Positions 34,774 to 45,187 of a stretch of 64,000 bases of DNA are shown piece by piece; the stretch's first letter is position 1, and the number at the start of each line of letters is the position of its first letter. The notes under the pieces are model-generated. The model had not been told where the DNA came from, did no database searches, and saw only the letters and a program-made list of their open reading frames with translations. The stretch lies in assembly GCA_002862095.1 (NCBI GenBank), contig PHSQ01000002.1, positions 744,001-808,000 on the forward strand. The letters run 5' to 3'. Origin of the DNA: Methylocystis sp. KS32 (lineage in GTDB: Bacteria > Pseudomonadota > Alphaproteobacteria > Rhizobiales > Beijerinckiaceae). The translations under genes and the position numbers were made by a program.

Positions 34774-35754
34774 TCAGAAATGACTGAACGACAATTTATT
34801 GAAATTTAAGACATTTTCTCTTCGGTCGAAAAACGTCGTCTCACCGCATCCTGCGATAATTTCGCCAATGCGGGCGCAGGGCGTCGCCTGCGCGCGCGCA
34901 AGCTTTTCTAATTGCGAACAGTTCCGCCTAACGCAAAACAGCAGTTCGTAATCGTCCCCTCCGGTCAGCGCGATTTCCAAAAGTCCGGGATCGATTTCAA
35001 TCGCCTCCCGGGCCGCATCCGATAGCGGAATATCCTCCACCGTCAACCGCGCGCCGACCCCCGAGGCTTTTGCGAGTTTGGCGAGATCGCCGGCCAGCCC
35101 GTCGGAAACATCCATCGCCGCGCTGGCATGAGCGCGTAAAAAGGGCGCAAGCTCGAGGCGAGGGCGCGGAAGCAGGTAGCGGTCCAGCAGATAGTCCCGA
35201 GACCGCGGAGTAAGCCTCTCGCGCAACGCCGCGTCGCGCCGCAGCCGCAGCCCCAGCGCCGCATCGCCCATGGTCCCGCTCACATAGATGGCGTCGCCCG
35301 ACCGCGCCCCGCCGCGCGGGACGAAAGCTCCTTGCGGGGCTTCGCCCAGCGCCGTGATCGACAAAGTCAGCGGCCCCGGCGTCGCCACGGTGTCGCCGCC
35401 GAGGAGCGGACAGCAATAGCCTTGCGAGTCCTCTCCGAGACCCGCGGCGAGAGCCGCCAGCCAGTCGTTGGTCCAGTCGGGCGGCAAAGCGAGAGCCAAC
35501 AGGAAACCGATCGGCTCCGCCCCCTTGGCGGCGAGGTCCGAGAGGTTCGCCCGCAGCGCCTTTTTGCCTATCGACGCCGGAGAATCGTCGGGGAAAAAAT
35601 GGACCCCCGCCACGAGCGCGTCGACGGTCGCGACGATTGGGTTCGAGCGCGCCGGCAGCAGAGCCGCGTCGTCGAGAAGGTCGAGCCCGGCCGGACCGGC
35701 GAGAGGCGCGAAGAGATTGGCTATCAATTCGTCTTCGCTGAAGCGCTGCGCCAT
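34774..35754 (-). CDS. thiL: Thiamine-monophosphate kinase
   Basis: FSEDELIANLFAPLAG...LLDDAALLP, DVSDGLAGDLAKLAKASGVGARL, TGGDDYELLFCV. Confidence 0.94.
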   Translation of the reverse strand: MAQRFSEDELIANLFAPLAGPAGLDLLDDAALLPARSNPIVATVDALVAGVHFFPDDSPASIGKKALRANLSDLAAKGAEPIGFLLALALPPDWTNDWLAALAAGLGEDSQGYCCPLLGGDTVATPGPLTLSITALGEAPQGAFVPRGGARSGDAIYVSGTMGDAALGLRLRRDAALRERLTPRSRDYLLDRYLLPRPRLELAPFLRAHASAAMDVSDGLAGDLAKLAKASGVGARLTVEDIPLSDAAREAIEIDPGLLEIALTGGDDYELLFCVRRNCSQLEKLARAQATPCARIGEIIAGCGETTFFDRRENVLNFNKLSFSHF

Positions 35755-35783
35755 GCGCCGATCCCGCATTGTTCGAAAGAAGA

Positions 35784-36245
35784 CTAACTTTGTTTCGCGA
35801 CCTCCATGGGTCGCGTTTGGCGCGCGAGCCGATCGAGAACCGCGTTGATCATTCCAGCCTCGACCGGACCGAAAAACGCTCCGGCCACGTCGACATATTC
35901 CTTGATGACCACGCGCATTGGCACGTCCTTGCGCAGATGCAGTTCATAGGCGCCGGCGCGCAAAATCGCTCGCATGACCGTTTCGATGCGCGCGAGCGGC
36001 CAGCCCCCCTGAAGCGCGGCGTTTATTTCCTGGTCGATCAGCTTCTGATTGCCGAGAACGCCTTGGAGAATATCGCGAAAGAAATCAAGCTCAGCGGGCT
36101 TGTACTGATCGCCCTCGATCTCGCGGCCGATCCAGTGCGTTTCAAACTCGGCGAGGACGTCGTTCAGTCCTTTGCCGGCGACTTCCATCTGATAGAGGGC
36201 CTGGACCACCGCAAGCCGGGCGTTGGAACGCTGCTCGATGCTCAT
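35784..36245 (-). CDS. nusB: Transcription antitermination protein NusB
   Basis: NARLAVVQALYQMEVAG...; AYELHLRKDVPMRVVIKEYVDVAGAFFG. Confidence 0.93.
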   Translation of the reverse strand: MSIEQRSNARLAVVQALYQMEVAGKGLNDVLAEFETHWIGREIEGDQYKPAELDFFRDILQGVLGNQKLIDQEINAALQGGWPLARIETVMRAILRAGAYELHLRKDVPMRVVIKEYVDVAGAFFGPVEAGMINAVLDRLARQTRPMEVAKQS

Positions 36246-36733
36246 GGCTTCGCTCCCGCCTCCCTTGCGAGACGGATCAGCGACACAGCCGCGAGCGCGG
36301 CGTCGGCGCCCTTGTTTCCCTGTTTAGGGTCGGCTCGCGTTATCGCCTGCTGCTCGCTTTCCACCGTGAGAATTCCATTGCCGAGGGGTAAACGCATTGA
36401 CACCGAGAGATCGGACAGGGCGCGGGCGCTCTCATTCGCAACAATCTCGAAGTGATAGGTCTCCCCCCGGATCACGCAGCCAAGCGCGATCACGCCGTCA
36501 TAGGCCACGCCCGACTTCTTGGCCGCCTCAAGCGCTATCGCCGCGGCGCAGGCGATCTCCAAAGCGCCCGGAACCTCGATCACGGTCGCCTGCGCGCCCA
36601 AGCTGGAGACGGCGGACAACGCCCCCTCGATCAGCATGGATGTGATCCCGGCGTTGAACCGCGCCGCCACTATCAGAATTCTAGCGCCGGGAACGGGCGC
36701 GGCGTCATCCCCGCCACGGGAAAAACCAACCAT
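36242..36733 (-). CDS. ribH: 6,7-dimethyl-8-ribityllumazine synthase
   Basis: RILIVAARFNAGITSMLIEGA, VPGALEIACA, GVIALGCVIRGETYHFEIV. Confidence 0.95.
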   Translation of the reverse strand: MVGFSRGGDDAAPVPGARILIVAARFNAGITSMLIEGALSAVSSLGAQATVIEVPGALEIACAAAIALEAAKKSGVAYDGVIALGCVIRGETYHFEIVANESARALSDLSVSMRLPLGNGILTVESEQQAITRADPKQGNKGADAALAAVSLIRLAREAGAKP

Positions 36734-36941
36734 AATTCGCTCCACGCGCTCGACATCGCGCCCTCGTCGGCCGCGTCAAGTCGAGCCTGTTGTTTTATCT
36801 GGTCCGCGACGACGCCCCATTGGCTCAATCTGTTGGACGCGGACTCGAGGCCCGCGAACCGGAAGAAGGAGGCGTTATGAGCGGTGAATTGGCTAGGCTA
36901 TAGACCATCCGCGCGGCCAAGGCGAACATTTTGACCCGATT

Positions 36942-37043
36942 TTGGAGCGCTTATCGTTCGAACGATAAGAAAGCTCTCAAAATCATAATGTTGGAGTGAA
37001 TTCCGATCGCAAAGGCCTACTGACTTTTGAGAAAATTCGTTCT
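36942..37043 (-). repeat. Strongly diverged tandem copy of the 116-bp repeat
   Basis: ggagcgct...gataagaaagctctcaaaatc...gttggagtgaattccgatcgcaaaggc...actttt aligns in layout with copy 5, immediately adjacent; contains perfect 20-bp palindrome cttatcgttcgaacgataag (36950-36969). Confidence 0.55.
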
Positions 37044-37159
37044 GGAGCGCCTTCCGACCGGACGGAATCGTCTGGTCGATAAGAAATCGCTCCAGATTCA
37101 AAAAGCTGGAGTAAAATCTAATCGAAAACGTCTATCAAATTTTTCGGATTTTCCTCTAG
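37044..37159 (-). repeat. Interspersed ~116 bp two-hairpin repeat, copy 5 (inverted)
   Basis: ggagcgccttccgaccggacggaatcgtctggtcgataagaaatcgctccagattcaaaaagctgg... Confidence 0.9.
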
Positions 37160-37163
37160 CGCG

Positions 37164-37931
37164 TTACGGCCTAAAACCTTCGAAAACAATCTGGTCCATC
37201 CACTTCTGGGCGGCGATGGACTGCTCCGGGCTGCGAACCGTCCAAACGGTCACCGGGAGTTTCAATCCCTCCCGCAACAGCATTGGCGCCACATGGGGCA
37301 GATCGTCGACATTGAACGACAGGAACTCTGGCCTACTGCGCGGATAATGGAGCCAGTGCGTGAGCTCCGAGCGCCGGGACTCGGATAGTTCGGGCCATTC
37401 CAACGGGCCATAGGAAGCCTGCGCGACCATTCCGAGCGGAAATTGTTCGATCCCGAGCGCCATCCTGTTTTGTCGAAGAAAGGCGATCGGGTCGGGGTCG
37501 AAGCTTTCGATCGCCGCCGGCCCGCGATAGCCGGCAAGCAGTTCGGCGACCCGCCGCGCCAGCGCGAGATTGCCGTCGAAGTTGCTTTTCAGCTCCACGA
37601 CAAGGGGCGCACGCCCCTGAATCGCTTGGAGAAGCTCCCATAAAAGCGGCACGCTTTCGTTCGACCCTTTGAGCCTGATGGCCGATAGCTCGCGGGCGGT
37701 CTTCTCATTGACGCGCCCTGCGACGCCAGTCAGGCGCTCTAGAAAATCGTCGTGGAACACCACCGCTTCGTGGTCCGCGCTCAACTGGACGTCGCATTCG
37801 ATGGCGTATCCGCCGGCGACCGCCGCCCGCGCCGCGCTCAGCGAATTTTCGACGACGCCCGCGCTTTCGTCATGCAGACCACGATGGGCGATCGGACGCG
37901 CGACGAGCCAGCGCAAGCCGCCGGCGCTCAC
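37164..37931 (-). CDS. Glycerophosphodiester phosphodiesterase family protein
   Basis: IAHRGLHDESAGVVENSLSAARAAVAGGYAIECDVQLSADHEAVVFHDDFLERLTG. Confidence 0.92.
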   Translation of the reverse strand: MSAGGLRWLVARPIAHRGLHDESAGVVENSLSAARAAVAGGYAIECDVQLSADHEAVVFHDDFLERLTGVAGRVNEKTARELSAIRLKGSNESVPLLWELLQAIQGRAPLVVELKSNFDGNLALARRVAELLAGYRGPAAIESFDPDPIAFLRQNRMALGIEQFPLGMVAQASYGPLEWPELSESRRSELTHWLHYPRSRPEFLSFNVDDLPHVAPMLLREGLKLPVTVWTVRSPEQSIAAQKWMDQIVFEGFRP

Positions 37932-38410
37932 TCCAGAATCTCGAAGAGGCCTTCGACCTCGACGGCCGCGTTTAGCGGCAGTTGCGCCACGCCGACTGCG
38001 AAACGGGCATGTTTTCCGTTATCGCCGAGGATATTGGCGACGAGATCGGAAGCGCCGTTCACGACCTGAGGCAACGAGTCGAAATCCGGGGCGCTGTTGA
38101 CATAACCGCCGAGGCGTATGGCGCGAAGCTTGGAGAGGTCGCCCGCGGCGGCGTTGGCCTGCGCCAGCACATTCAGGGCCGCGAACCGCGCGGCCTCCCG
38201 TCCCGCCTCGAGGGAAACCCCCGCGCCCAGTTTTCCCTGATGTTCCGGCGCAACGGCTCCGTTCACGACGGGCAACTGCCCGGAAATGAAAAGAAGATTG
38301 CCCGCTCGTGAAAACGGGGTGTAATTGGCCACCGGCGCGGCGGCAGGCGGCAGGGTTAAGCCAAGCGCCTGGAGCCGCGCCAGCGGCGAATCGAGCTTAG
38401 CGGCGGTCAT
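37928..38410 (-). CDS. RidA/YjgF family protein
   Basis: Family length and pattern (YTPFSRAGNLLFISGQLPV...AARFAALNVLAQANAAAGDL). Confidence 0.88.
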   Translation of the reverse strand: MTAAKLDSPLARLQALGLTLPPAAAPVANYTPFSRAGNLLFISGQLPVVNGAVAPEHQGKLGAGVSLEAGREAARFAALNVLAQANAAAGDLSKLRAIRLGGYVNSAPDFDSLPQVVNGASDLVANILGDNGKHARFAVGVAQLPLNAAVEVEGLFEILE

Positions 38411-38531
38411 GGATGATCTGGCCTCCCAACTTGCATTTCCTGTGTAGATGGATAGACCGTAATTTTATAGGCCCCGCAATGCAATCGGGCGCCAGCGCGG
38501 CCTGCGGCCGCGTTTCGAGGGCTGGAGACCG

Positions 38532-39353
38532 ATGGCTTTTCCGCGACTGACGACTTATCCGGCGCTCGCCTTAATCGCTTTTTGCGGAGCGGCGCGCGCG
38601 GAGCCCACTCCCCCGCTTGCGCCGCATCGGGCCGTCTATGAACTGCGCCTGCTGAAGGGTTCCGGCGCTAAAGCGCCGACCCAGGTCCGCGGACGCATAG
38701 CTTTCGACTTCGGCGGTTCCGCCTGCGAAGGCTACGTGCAAAACTTCCGGCAAATAACCGAATTGCAACCGGAGGAAGGGGCCGCGCGCGTCTCGGATTT
38801 GAAGTCGGCCACATTCGAAGCGGGAGATGGACAAACCTATCGCTTCAAGATCACGACCACGGTGGACGACGACGGCGGCGAGGATGTGGACGGCTCCGCC
38901 CAGAAAACCAAGTCGAAGATCGACGTCGAACTGACGCGGCCAAGAAAAGAGAAACGGGACTTCGCGGGCCCGATCCTGTTTCCGACCGAACATATGCTTA
39001 ACATTCTGTCCACCGCTCGCGCCCAACAGAATATGCTGGAAGCGCGCGTGTATGACGGCTCTGGCGACGGCTCCAAGGCTTTCGACACACTCACGGTCAT
39101 CGGAAAGCCGATGGCCGGACCGGCCGCCGAAAAGTCCTCCCAGATCGAAACGCTAAAAAATATGCGCCGCTGGCCGGTCTCGATTTCCTATTTCGAAACC
39201 GGCAAGAAAGACCAGGAACCGGCTTATATCCTTTCGTTCGATCTTTACGAAAACGGTATTTCGCGTGCTCTAAGGCTCGATTACGGCGACTTCGTTCTGG
39301 GGGGGGAAATGACCGAACTTACCCTGCTTCCTGTCCCGAAATGCGACAAGTAA
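38532..39353 (+). CDS. Cell-envelope integrity protein, EipB/DUF1849 family
   Basis: Signal peptide; APHRAVYELRL...GRIAFDFGGSACEGYVQNFRQITEL...ILFPTEHM. Confidence 0.87.
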   Translation: MAFPRLTTYPALALIAFCGAARAEPTPPLAPHRAVYELRLLKGSGAKAPTQVRGRIAFDFGGSACEGYVQNFRQITELQPEEGAARVSDLKSATFEAGDGQTYRFKITTTVDDDGGEDVDGSAQKTKSKIDVELTRPRKEKRDFAGPILFPTEHMLNILSTARAQQNMLEARVYDGSGDGSKAFDTLTVIGKPMAGPAAEKSSQIETLKNMRRWPVSISYFETGKKDQEPAYILSFDLYENGISRALRLDYGDFVLGGEMTELTLLPVPKCDK

Positions 39354-39437
39354 GCTGTTGACCACACGACAAGGCGGGGCGTGGACCGGCGCTCAAGGGA
39401 CTTTAGAGCTTGCCAAAAATGTTTTAGAATAACTCCA

Positions 39438-40607
39438 ATGAGCCTTGTAACCACCACCGATCAACTCGCCGAAATATGCGACCGCCTCGCAAAACATGCT
39501 TTTGTGACGGTGGACACGGAGTTTTTGCGCGAGACGACGTTCTGGCCCAAGGTCTGCGTCATTCAACTGGCGTCGCCCGAGGAAGCGGTCGCGATCGACA
39601 CTCTGTCGGAGGGGATCGATCTCTCGCCTTTCTTCGATCTCATGTCGAATGAGTCGGTCGTCAAGGTCTTCCACGCCGCGCGACAGGACGTTGAAATCGT
39701 CTGGCGTCTCGCCCGCATGATACCCAAGCCTTTGTTCGACACCCAGGTGGCCGCCATGGTCTGCGGCTTTGGCGAGCAAGTGTCCTATGTGGAACTGGTC
39801 AAAAGCGTCACCAGGGTCAATCTGGACAAATCCTCCCGCTTCACCGATTGGTCGCGGCGCCCGCTTTCCGAAGCCCAGGTCGAGTACGCCATCGCGGACG
39901 TCACCCATCTGCGCGATATATATAAACATCTTCTCACGAGGCTCGAGCGTTCCAAGCGGATCGATTGGCTCGTCGACGAAATGGAAACCCTGACGTCGCC
40001 GGCGACTTATGAACAGCATCCGGACGACGCATGGGAAAGGTTGCGGCATCGGGCCAGAAAGCCGAGGGACTTGGCCGTTCTGATGGAGCTTGCGGCTTGG
40101 CGGGAGATAGAGGCCCAAGGCCGGGACGTCCCGCGCTCGCGGGTTCTGAAGGACGACATCTTGCTCGAAATTGCGCAGGCGGCGCCGCGCAGCCTCGAAG
40201 CCTTGTCGAATCTACGGGCTTTTCCTCGAGGGATGGAGCGTTCCCGCTCGGGGGCCGACATAATAGCCGCGATCGAACGCGGCCTCGCGCGCGATCCCGC
40301 GACTTTGCCGCGAATCGAACGGGAACGGCGCAACAACAACGGCGCCACCGTCGAGCTTCTGAAGGTCCTGCTGCGGCAAGTCGCCGAAGAAACCGGGGTG
40401 GCCGCCAAAATGATCGCGACCGTCGACGATCTCGAAGCGATCGCCAATGACGACAACGCCGACGTCAGCGCGCTCAGGGGCTGGCGACGGATTATTTTCG
40501 GCGAAAAGGCCTTGGAGTTGAAGCGTGGCCGCCTCGCCTTGGCGGTGGAAAACGGTAAGGTCATCACCTTCGATTGGCAGGACACGCAAGCTCCGGCGGC
40601 TGGTTGA
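39438..40607 (+). CDS. rnd: Ribonuclease D
   Basis: [24 protein letters not shown] (DEDD exonuclease), HRDC-like C-terminus. Confidence 0.94.
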   Translation: MSLVTTTDQLAEICDRLAKHAFVTVDTEFLRETTFWPKVCVIQLASPEEAVAIDTLSEGIDLSPFFDLMSNESVVKVFHAARQDVEIVWRLARMIPKPLFDTQVAAMVCGFGEQVSYVELVKSVTRVNLDKSSRFTDWSRRPLSEAQVEYAIADVTHLRDIYKHLLTRLERSKRIDWLVDEMETLTSPATYEQHPDDAWERLRHRARKPRDLAVLMELAAWREIEAQGRDVPRSRVLKDDILLEIAQAAPRSLEALSNLRAFPRGMERSRSGADIIAAIERGLARDPATLPRIERERRNNNGATVELLKVLLRQVAEETGVAAKMIATVDDLEAIANDDNADVSALRGWRRIIFGEKALELKRGRLALAVENGKVITFDWQDTQAPAAG

Positions 40608-40650
40608 CCATTCAAACGAGGGATATTCGAAACCAGCCGGTTTGAGACCA

Positions 40651-40974
40651 TCAAGCCGGATCGCCGCCGCCGAGGGCGCGGCGGCCATGGTCTACGGAAT
40701 CCGGCGCGATATTCAATTTCCGCGCGAACTCCAGAAGCAATGGCTCATCGCTCGCGAGATGATCCAGAACGGCGAGCAAGAAAGAAGCCTCTGGCGCGAC
40801 GCGCGGTAAATCGGACGCGTCTACACCGGTCAGGAGCAGGAAGCGCCGAATTCGCTCGCTGTCCTCGGCTAAAAATGCAAGAGCTCTCAAAGCAAGGGCT
40901 TCCGCTTCTTCCCGGCTGTGGATGACCGGTCTTTTGTCTACACGGCCCGAAAAGCGCTGCTTTCCTATTCTCAT
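40651..40974 (-). CDS. DUF3572 family protein
   Basis: EEAEALALRALAFLAEDSERIRRFLLLTGVDASDLP pattern; next to divK-pleD as often seen in alphaproteobacteria. Confidence 0.82.
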   Translation of the reverse strand: MRIGKQRFSGRVDKRPVIHSREEAEALALRALAFLAEDSERIRRFLLLTGVDASDLPRVAPEASFLLAVLDHLASDEPLLLEFARKLNIAPDSVDHGRRALGGGDPA

Positions 40975-41083
40975 TTCATCAATCTTCCTGCTTTATCAAA
41001 CGAGGTTAAGGAAGCGAGGCGAGGCGGTCACCCGCCACGCCGAGCGAAGCCTATATCAATAGTTGAGAAAAGAGTCGCAGGTG

Positions 41084-41455
41084 ATGGCGAAAACCATCCT
41101 CATCGTAGAGGATAACGAGCTGAATATGAAGCTCTTCAACGACCTTTTGGAGAGGAACGGCCATGCGACCCTACGCACGAAGAGCGGCGTCGAGGCGATA
41201 GCGCTTGCGCGAGAACACCACCCCGACCTCATTTTGATGGATATTCAGTTGCCGGAGGTTTCGGGACTGGAAGTGACGCGATGGATCAAGGACGACGAGG
41301 AGCTACGATCGATCCCGGTGATCGCCATCACGGCCTTCGCAATGAAAGGCGACGAGGAAAAAATTCGGCGGGGCGGCTGCGAGGCCTATCTCTCGAAGCC
41401 GATCTCCGTAGCGAAATTTCTCGAAACCGTTAACGCCTTTCTCGCTGACAGGTAA
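41084..41455 (+). CDS. divK: Single-domain response regulator DivK
   Basis: [25 protein letters not shown]...[23 protein letters not shown]; followed by pleD. Confidence 0.93.
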   Translation: MAKTILIVEDNELNMKLFNDLLERNGHATLRTKSGVEAIALAREHHPDLILMDIQLPEVSGLEVTRWIKDDEELRSIPVIAITAFAMKGDEEKIRRGGCEAYLSKPISVAKFLETVNAFLADR

Positions 41456-41469
41456 GAGGATCGAATCCC

Positions 41470-42840
41470 ATGACCGCGCGTGTCCTCATCGTCGACGATC
41501 TGCTCCCCAACATCAAACTGTTGGAAGCGCGGCTGACGGCCGAGTATTTTGACGTGATTTCCGCGACCAGCGGATTCGAGGCCCTGGAGCTTTGCCGCGA
41601 AGGGCGCTGCGACATCGTGCTTCTCGACGTCATGATGCCAGGTATGGACGGTTTCGAAGTGTGCCGGCGTTTGAAAGCGGACCCGGCGACGCTCCATCTG
41701 CCGGTGGTTATGGTGACCGCGCTCGATCAGCCCGCCGATCGCGTGCGCGGGCTCAATGTCGGCGCCGACGACTTCCTGACCAAGCCGGTCGACGAAATCG
41801 CGTTGATCGCGCGCGTCCGTTCGTTGTCGCGCCTCAAGATGATGCTCGACGAGTTGCGCGCACGCGTCGTCACCTCCGCCAATCTTGGCCTGAAGGACGC
41901 CGCCGATCTCATTCGCTCCAATGCAGGCGACAACGGCAAAATCCTGCTGGTCGAAGATCGGGCCAGTTCCGCCGATCACATCGTCGCCGCCCTGCGCGAT
42001 CTTCACCAGGTCGCGGTGGAGAGCGTGCCCCAGGACGCGCTTTTCCGCGCCGCCGAAGGCGATTTCGATATGGTCGTCGTCGGATTGAATCTGGCCAATT
42101 TCGACGCGCTTCGCCTCTGCAGCCAGTTGCGTTCCCTTGAACGCACCAGGGCGCTTCCGATTCTGCTCATCGCCGACCCGGAGGAACGGCCCCGGATTTT
42201 GCGCGGGCTGGACCTTGGCGTGAACGATTACATTCTTCGTCCGATCGACCGCAACGAACTCGTCGCCCGCGTCCGCACCCAATTGCGGCGTAAGCGTTAC
42301 GCCGACACGCTGCGCGATAATGTCCAGGCGGCGTTCGAGCTCGCCATTGTCGACGCGCTGACGGGATTGCACAACCGGCGCTATCTCGAAACCCACCTCT
42401 CCAGCGCGCTGGATCAGGCGGCGCATATGGGACGCCCCCTCTCGCTGATGATTCTCGACGTCGACCATTTCAAATCGGTCAACGACACATTTGGTCACGA
42501 CGCGGGAGACGAGGTGCTGAAGGGCCTCGCCCAGCGCATCAGGCGCGTGATGCGGGGAGCCGATCTGGTTTGCCGTCTTGGCGGCGAGGAGTTCGTCATC
42601 GTCATGCCGGACACGTCGTTGGCGATTGCGGGCAAGGTGGCGGAAAGGGTGCGCGCGGCGGTGCAAGTGGAGCAATTCACCATCGACGCCAACGGCCGTA
42701 GCATCCCGGTGACGATCTCGATCGGCCTCGCCGAACGCGGTTCCGACGCCAACCCGGACGCGCTGCTGCGGCGCGCCGACAAGGCGCTTTATAATTCCAA
42801 GACGGCAGGTCGCAACCGGGTGACGGCGGCGGCCGCGTGA
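41470..42840 (+). CDS. pleD: PleD-type diguanylate cyclase (REC-REC-GGDEF)
   Basis: Two REC domains and GGEEF active site (RLGGEEFVIVMPDT). Confidence 0.93.
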   Translation: MTARVLIVDDLLPNIKLLEARLTAEYFDVISATSGFEALELCREGRCDIVLLDVMMPGMDGFEVCRRLKADPATLHLPVVMVTALDQPADRVRGLNVGADDFLTKPVDEIALIARVRSLSRLKMMLDELRARVVTSANLGLKDAADLIRSNAGDNGKILLVEDRASSADHIVAALRDLHQVAVESVPQDALFRAAEGDFDMVVVGLNLANFDALRLCSQLRSLERTRALPILLIADPEERPRILRGLDLGVNDYILRPIDRNELVARVRTQLRRKRYADTLRDNVQAAFELAIVDALTGLHNRRYLETHLSSALDQAAHMGRPLSLMILDVDHFKSVNDTFGHDAGDEVLKGLAQRIRRVMRGADLVCRLGGEEFVIVMPDTSLAIAGKVAERVRAAVQVEQFTIDANGRSIPVTISIGLAERGSDANPDALLRRADKALYNSKTAGRNRVTAAAA

Positions 42841-42856
42841 CAGCGGTCGATCGTTC

Positions 42857-44341
42857 TCACAAATCGGCCTCCAATCTCTCGACAATAGTCCTCAGAACCT
42901 TGAGACGGGCGAATTTCTTGTCGTTGGCTTCGATGATCGTCCAAGGCGCGCGCCGTGCGCTCGTGCGGTCGATCATCTCATTGGCGGCTTCTTCGTAAAG
43001 CGCCCATTTTTCGCGGTTGCGCCAGTCTTCCGGAGTGATCTTGTATCTCTTGGTGGGTTGCGCCTCGCGGTCGTTGAACCGTTTGAGCTGCTCCTCTTGC
43101 GTAATGGCGAGCCAGAATTTCACGACGCTCAAGCGCGCCCGCTCCAGTTGGTGCTCGAAGTCGTTGATTTCCTGATAGGCCCGCATCCAATCCTGCTGCG
43201 AACACAGGCCTTCGACGCGCTCCACCAGAACGCGGCCATACCAGCTACGGTCGAAAATCGCGACATTGCCAATCCGGGGTATGTTGCGCCAAAAACGCCA
43301 TAAATAGGGTCGCGCGCGCTCCTCGTCGGTTGGAGCGGCGACGCCGTGGACGCGAAAGCGGCGGGGATCGAGCGCGGCGCGCACGCGGCGGATCGCCCCG
43401 CCCTTGCCGGCGGCGTCGTTGCCCTCGAAGACGACCACCAGGCCGCGTTTCTCAAATTTCTTCCCCGTCGTAAGTTCGCTGATGCGCTGCTGAAGCCGGG
43501 CCAGTTCCTCGGAATAGCTCTCAGGGTCGACGCTCTGGGTCATGTCGAGCGCGGAAATGAGGCTCGACCGGGGCAAAGCGATTGCGGAGACTCTCGAGGG
43601 CGCGGCCGCCGCGGGACCACTCTCGGCGTTGGCGCCATCGAGAGTCTTGAGCAGCAATTCGGCTACGGCGGCGTCGCGATAGCGCGCGTCCTCGGCGGCG
43701 ATGACCACCCAGGGCGCGTAACCGGTCGAGGTTTTCTCCACCATGTCCAGCGCGGCCTGAGCCAGGCGCTCGCGCTCCTTGCCGTTGAGCGCATCTTCCC
43801 ATTCGATCACAGTGGCGCGGCGCAAGCCGCCATCCGCTTCGCGTATTTTCGCAAGGCGCCGGCTGGCTTTTTCTTCCGGCATGAACAGCCAGACCTTGAT
43901 GACGATCACGCCTTCCTGAAAAAGCATCTCCTCCGCGCGGTTGATCTCGTCCAGCGCGGCGTGGAAGGCGTCGCGGCCGGCAATCCCCTTGGCCCGCTCC
44001 AACAACGGGCGGTGATGCCAAGACCCCAGCATCAACCCTATGCGGCCGTAGAGGGGCATGTCCCGCCAATAGCGCCACTCAAGCGGGCGCTCCCGCTCTT
44101 CGTCGGTCTGCGCGCCATAGGATAGCGTTTCGAGATAATGGTCGTCCAGCCACTCGTACAGACGATTGAGCACCTCGCCCTTACCCGCGCCGTCCGAGCC
44201 GTTGATGAGCAGCAGTATGGTTTTCTTCTTGCGCTGCGCGAGTTCGAACTGCGCGTCGAGCAGTTTCTCCCGCAACCGCTCCTTGATCTCCTCGAACTGC
44301 TCCTTATCGAGGCGATGAGGCAAGCGAACCGAATCGAACAT
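42857..44341 (-). CDS. pap: Polyphosphate:AMP phosphotransferase (tandem PPK2 domains)
   Basis: Two PPK2 domains with Walker A (NGSDGAGKGE; EGNDAAGKGG) and FDRSWYGRVLVERVEG; start at MFDSVRLPH. Confidence 0.9.
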   Translation of the reverse strand: MFDSVRLPHRLDKEQFEEIKERLREKLLDAQFELAQRKKKTILLLINGSDGAGKGEVLNRLYEWLDDHYLETLSYGAQTDEERERPLEWRYWRDMPLYGRIGLMLGSWHHRPLLERAKGIAGRDAFHAALDEINRAEEMLFQEGVIVIKVWLFMPEEKASRRLAKIREADGGLRRATVIEWEDALNGKERERLAQAALDMVEKTSTGYAPWVVIAAEDARYRDAAVAELLLKTLDGANAESGPAAAAPSRVSAIALPRSSLISALDMTQSVDPESYSEELARLQQRISELTTGKKFEKRGLVVVFEGNDAAGKGGAIRRVRAALDPRRFRVHGVAAPTDEERARPYLWRFWRNIPRIGNVAIFDRSWYGRVLVERVEGLCSQQDWMRAYQEINDFEHQLERARLSVVKFWLAITQEEQLKRFNDREAQPTKRYKITPEDWRNREKWALYEEAANEMIDRTSARRAPWTIIEANDKKFARLKVLRTIVERLEADL

Positions 44342-44424
44342 TGGGATTCTCCAGAGCGGCGTAACGAAAAGATTCGAACGGAAAACCTTGCAAAAATGCG
44401 TTCCTCGGCTAGACATGAGAAGCC

Positions 44425-44501
44425 GGTCCCGTAGCTCAGCAGGATAGAGCAGCGGTTTCCTAAACCGAAGGTCACAGGTTCGAATCCTGTCGGGACCGCC
44501 A
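44425..44501 (+). tRNA. tRNA-Arg (anticodon CCT)
   Basis: GGTCCCG...CGGGACC acceptor pairing, anticodon loop TTCCTAA, T-arm CAGGTTCGAATCCTG, encoded CCA. Confidence 0.93.
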
Positions 44502-45187
44502 ACAAAACCAAGAGCATGCAATTCTCGCGGTTTCCCCGCCGGACCTATTGCAACTCTCCTGGAAAGATCGCCGCCCCCGCGCCCTATCCTATTCCTCTTG
44601 TGCTCAGGCCGCCACGCGTCTCTTCGATTCCTCGCGCCAATGCTCCGATACCGCTTTCAGAATGACGCGAGGACAATCGAAGCAGTTTTTGCGCGTGGTC
44701 TGCTCGGCTTCTTAAAAGGGTGGGTGCGCCGCGATGATCAACCAAGGCGCGGACGCGCTATCACCCAATCCGGACCTATCGAGTCGTCAACCGACGAGCT
44801 TCGTTCGCGCAATTTTTTCAACTACATCCGCATTGTCATCTTGAACTTTTGGCGGCTATTTTACTTAATTATTGTTGTATAATATTTATATTCTATTGTT
44901 TTTATACAGTTCTTAACGAATTTATTTATATTTACTTATGAAAATTGTGAAACGAACTCTGTCGGCTTGCTCTTGGCGGTGGCGGCGCCGAGAATTCGCC
45001 GCGAATCGTTATAATACCGCGCTAAAGAGTTGGCGCCATCCAAGCGCCTCCACGTCAGTATTTCGTCGTTTTGTTGACTGGGCGCGCTCAAGCCCGCCGC
45101 TCCAACGCCGCCTTCGCCTGGTTCCGAACCGGAATGCGCGTCCGGCTTCAGAACGCAAGAAAGCCGAAAAACTACAGGGGATCGCTT

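Noticed and set aside
41386-42885. 499-aa minus-strand ORF opposite pleD
   Set aside because: Mirror of the REC-REC-GGDEF coding frame; no domain signature.
44342-44521. N-terminal extension of the polyphosphate phosphotransferase ORF (MHALGFVGGPDRIRTCDLRFRKPLLYPAELRD...)
   Set aside because: This is antisense translation of the tRNA-Arg gene; the real start is at 44341.
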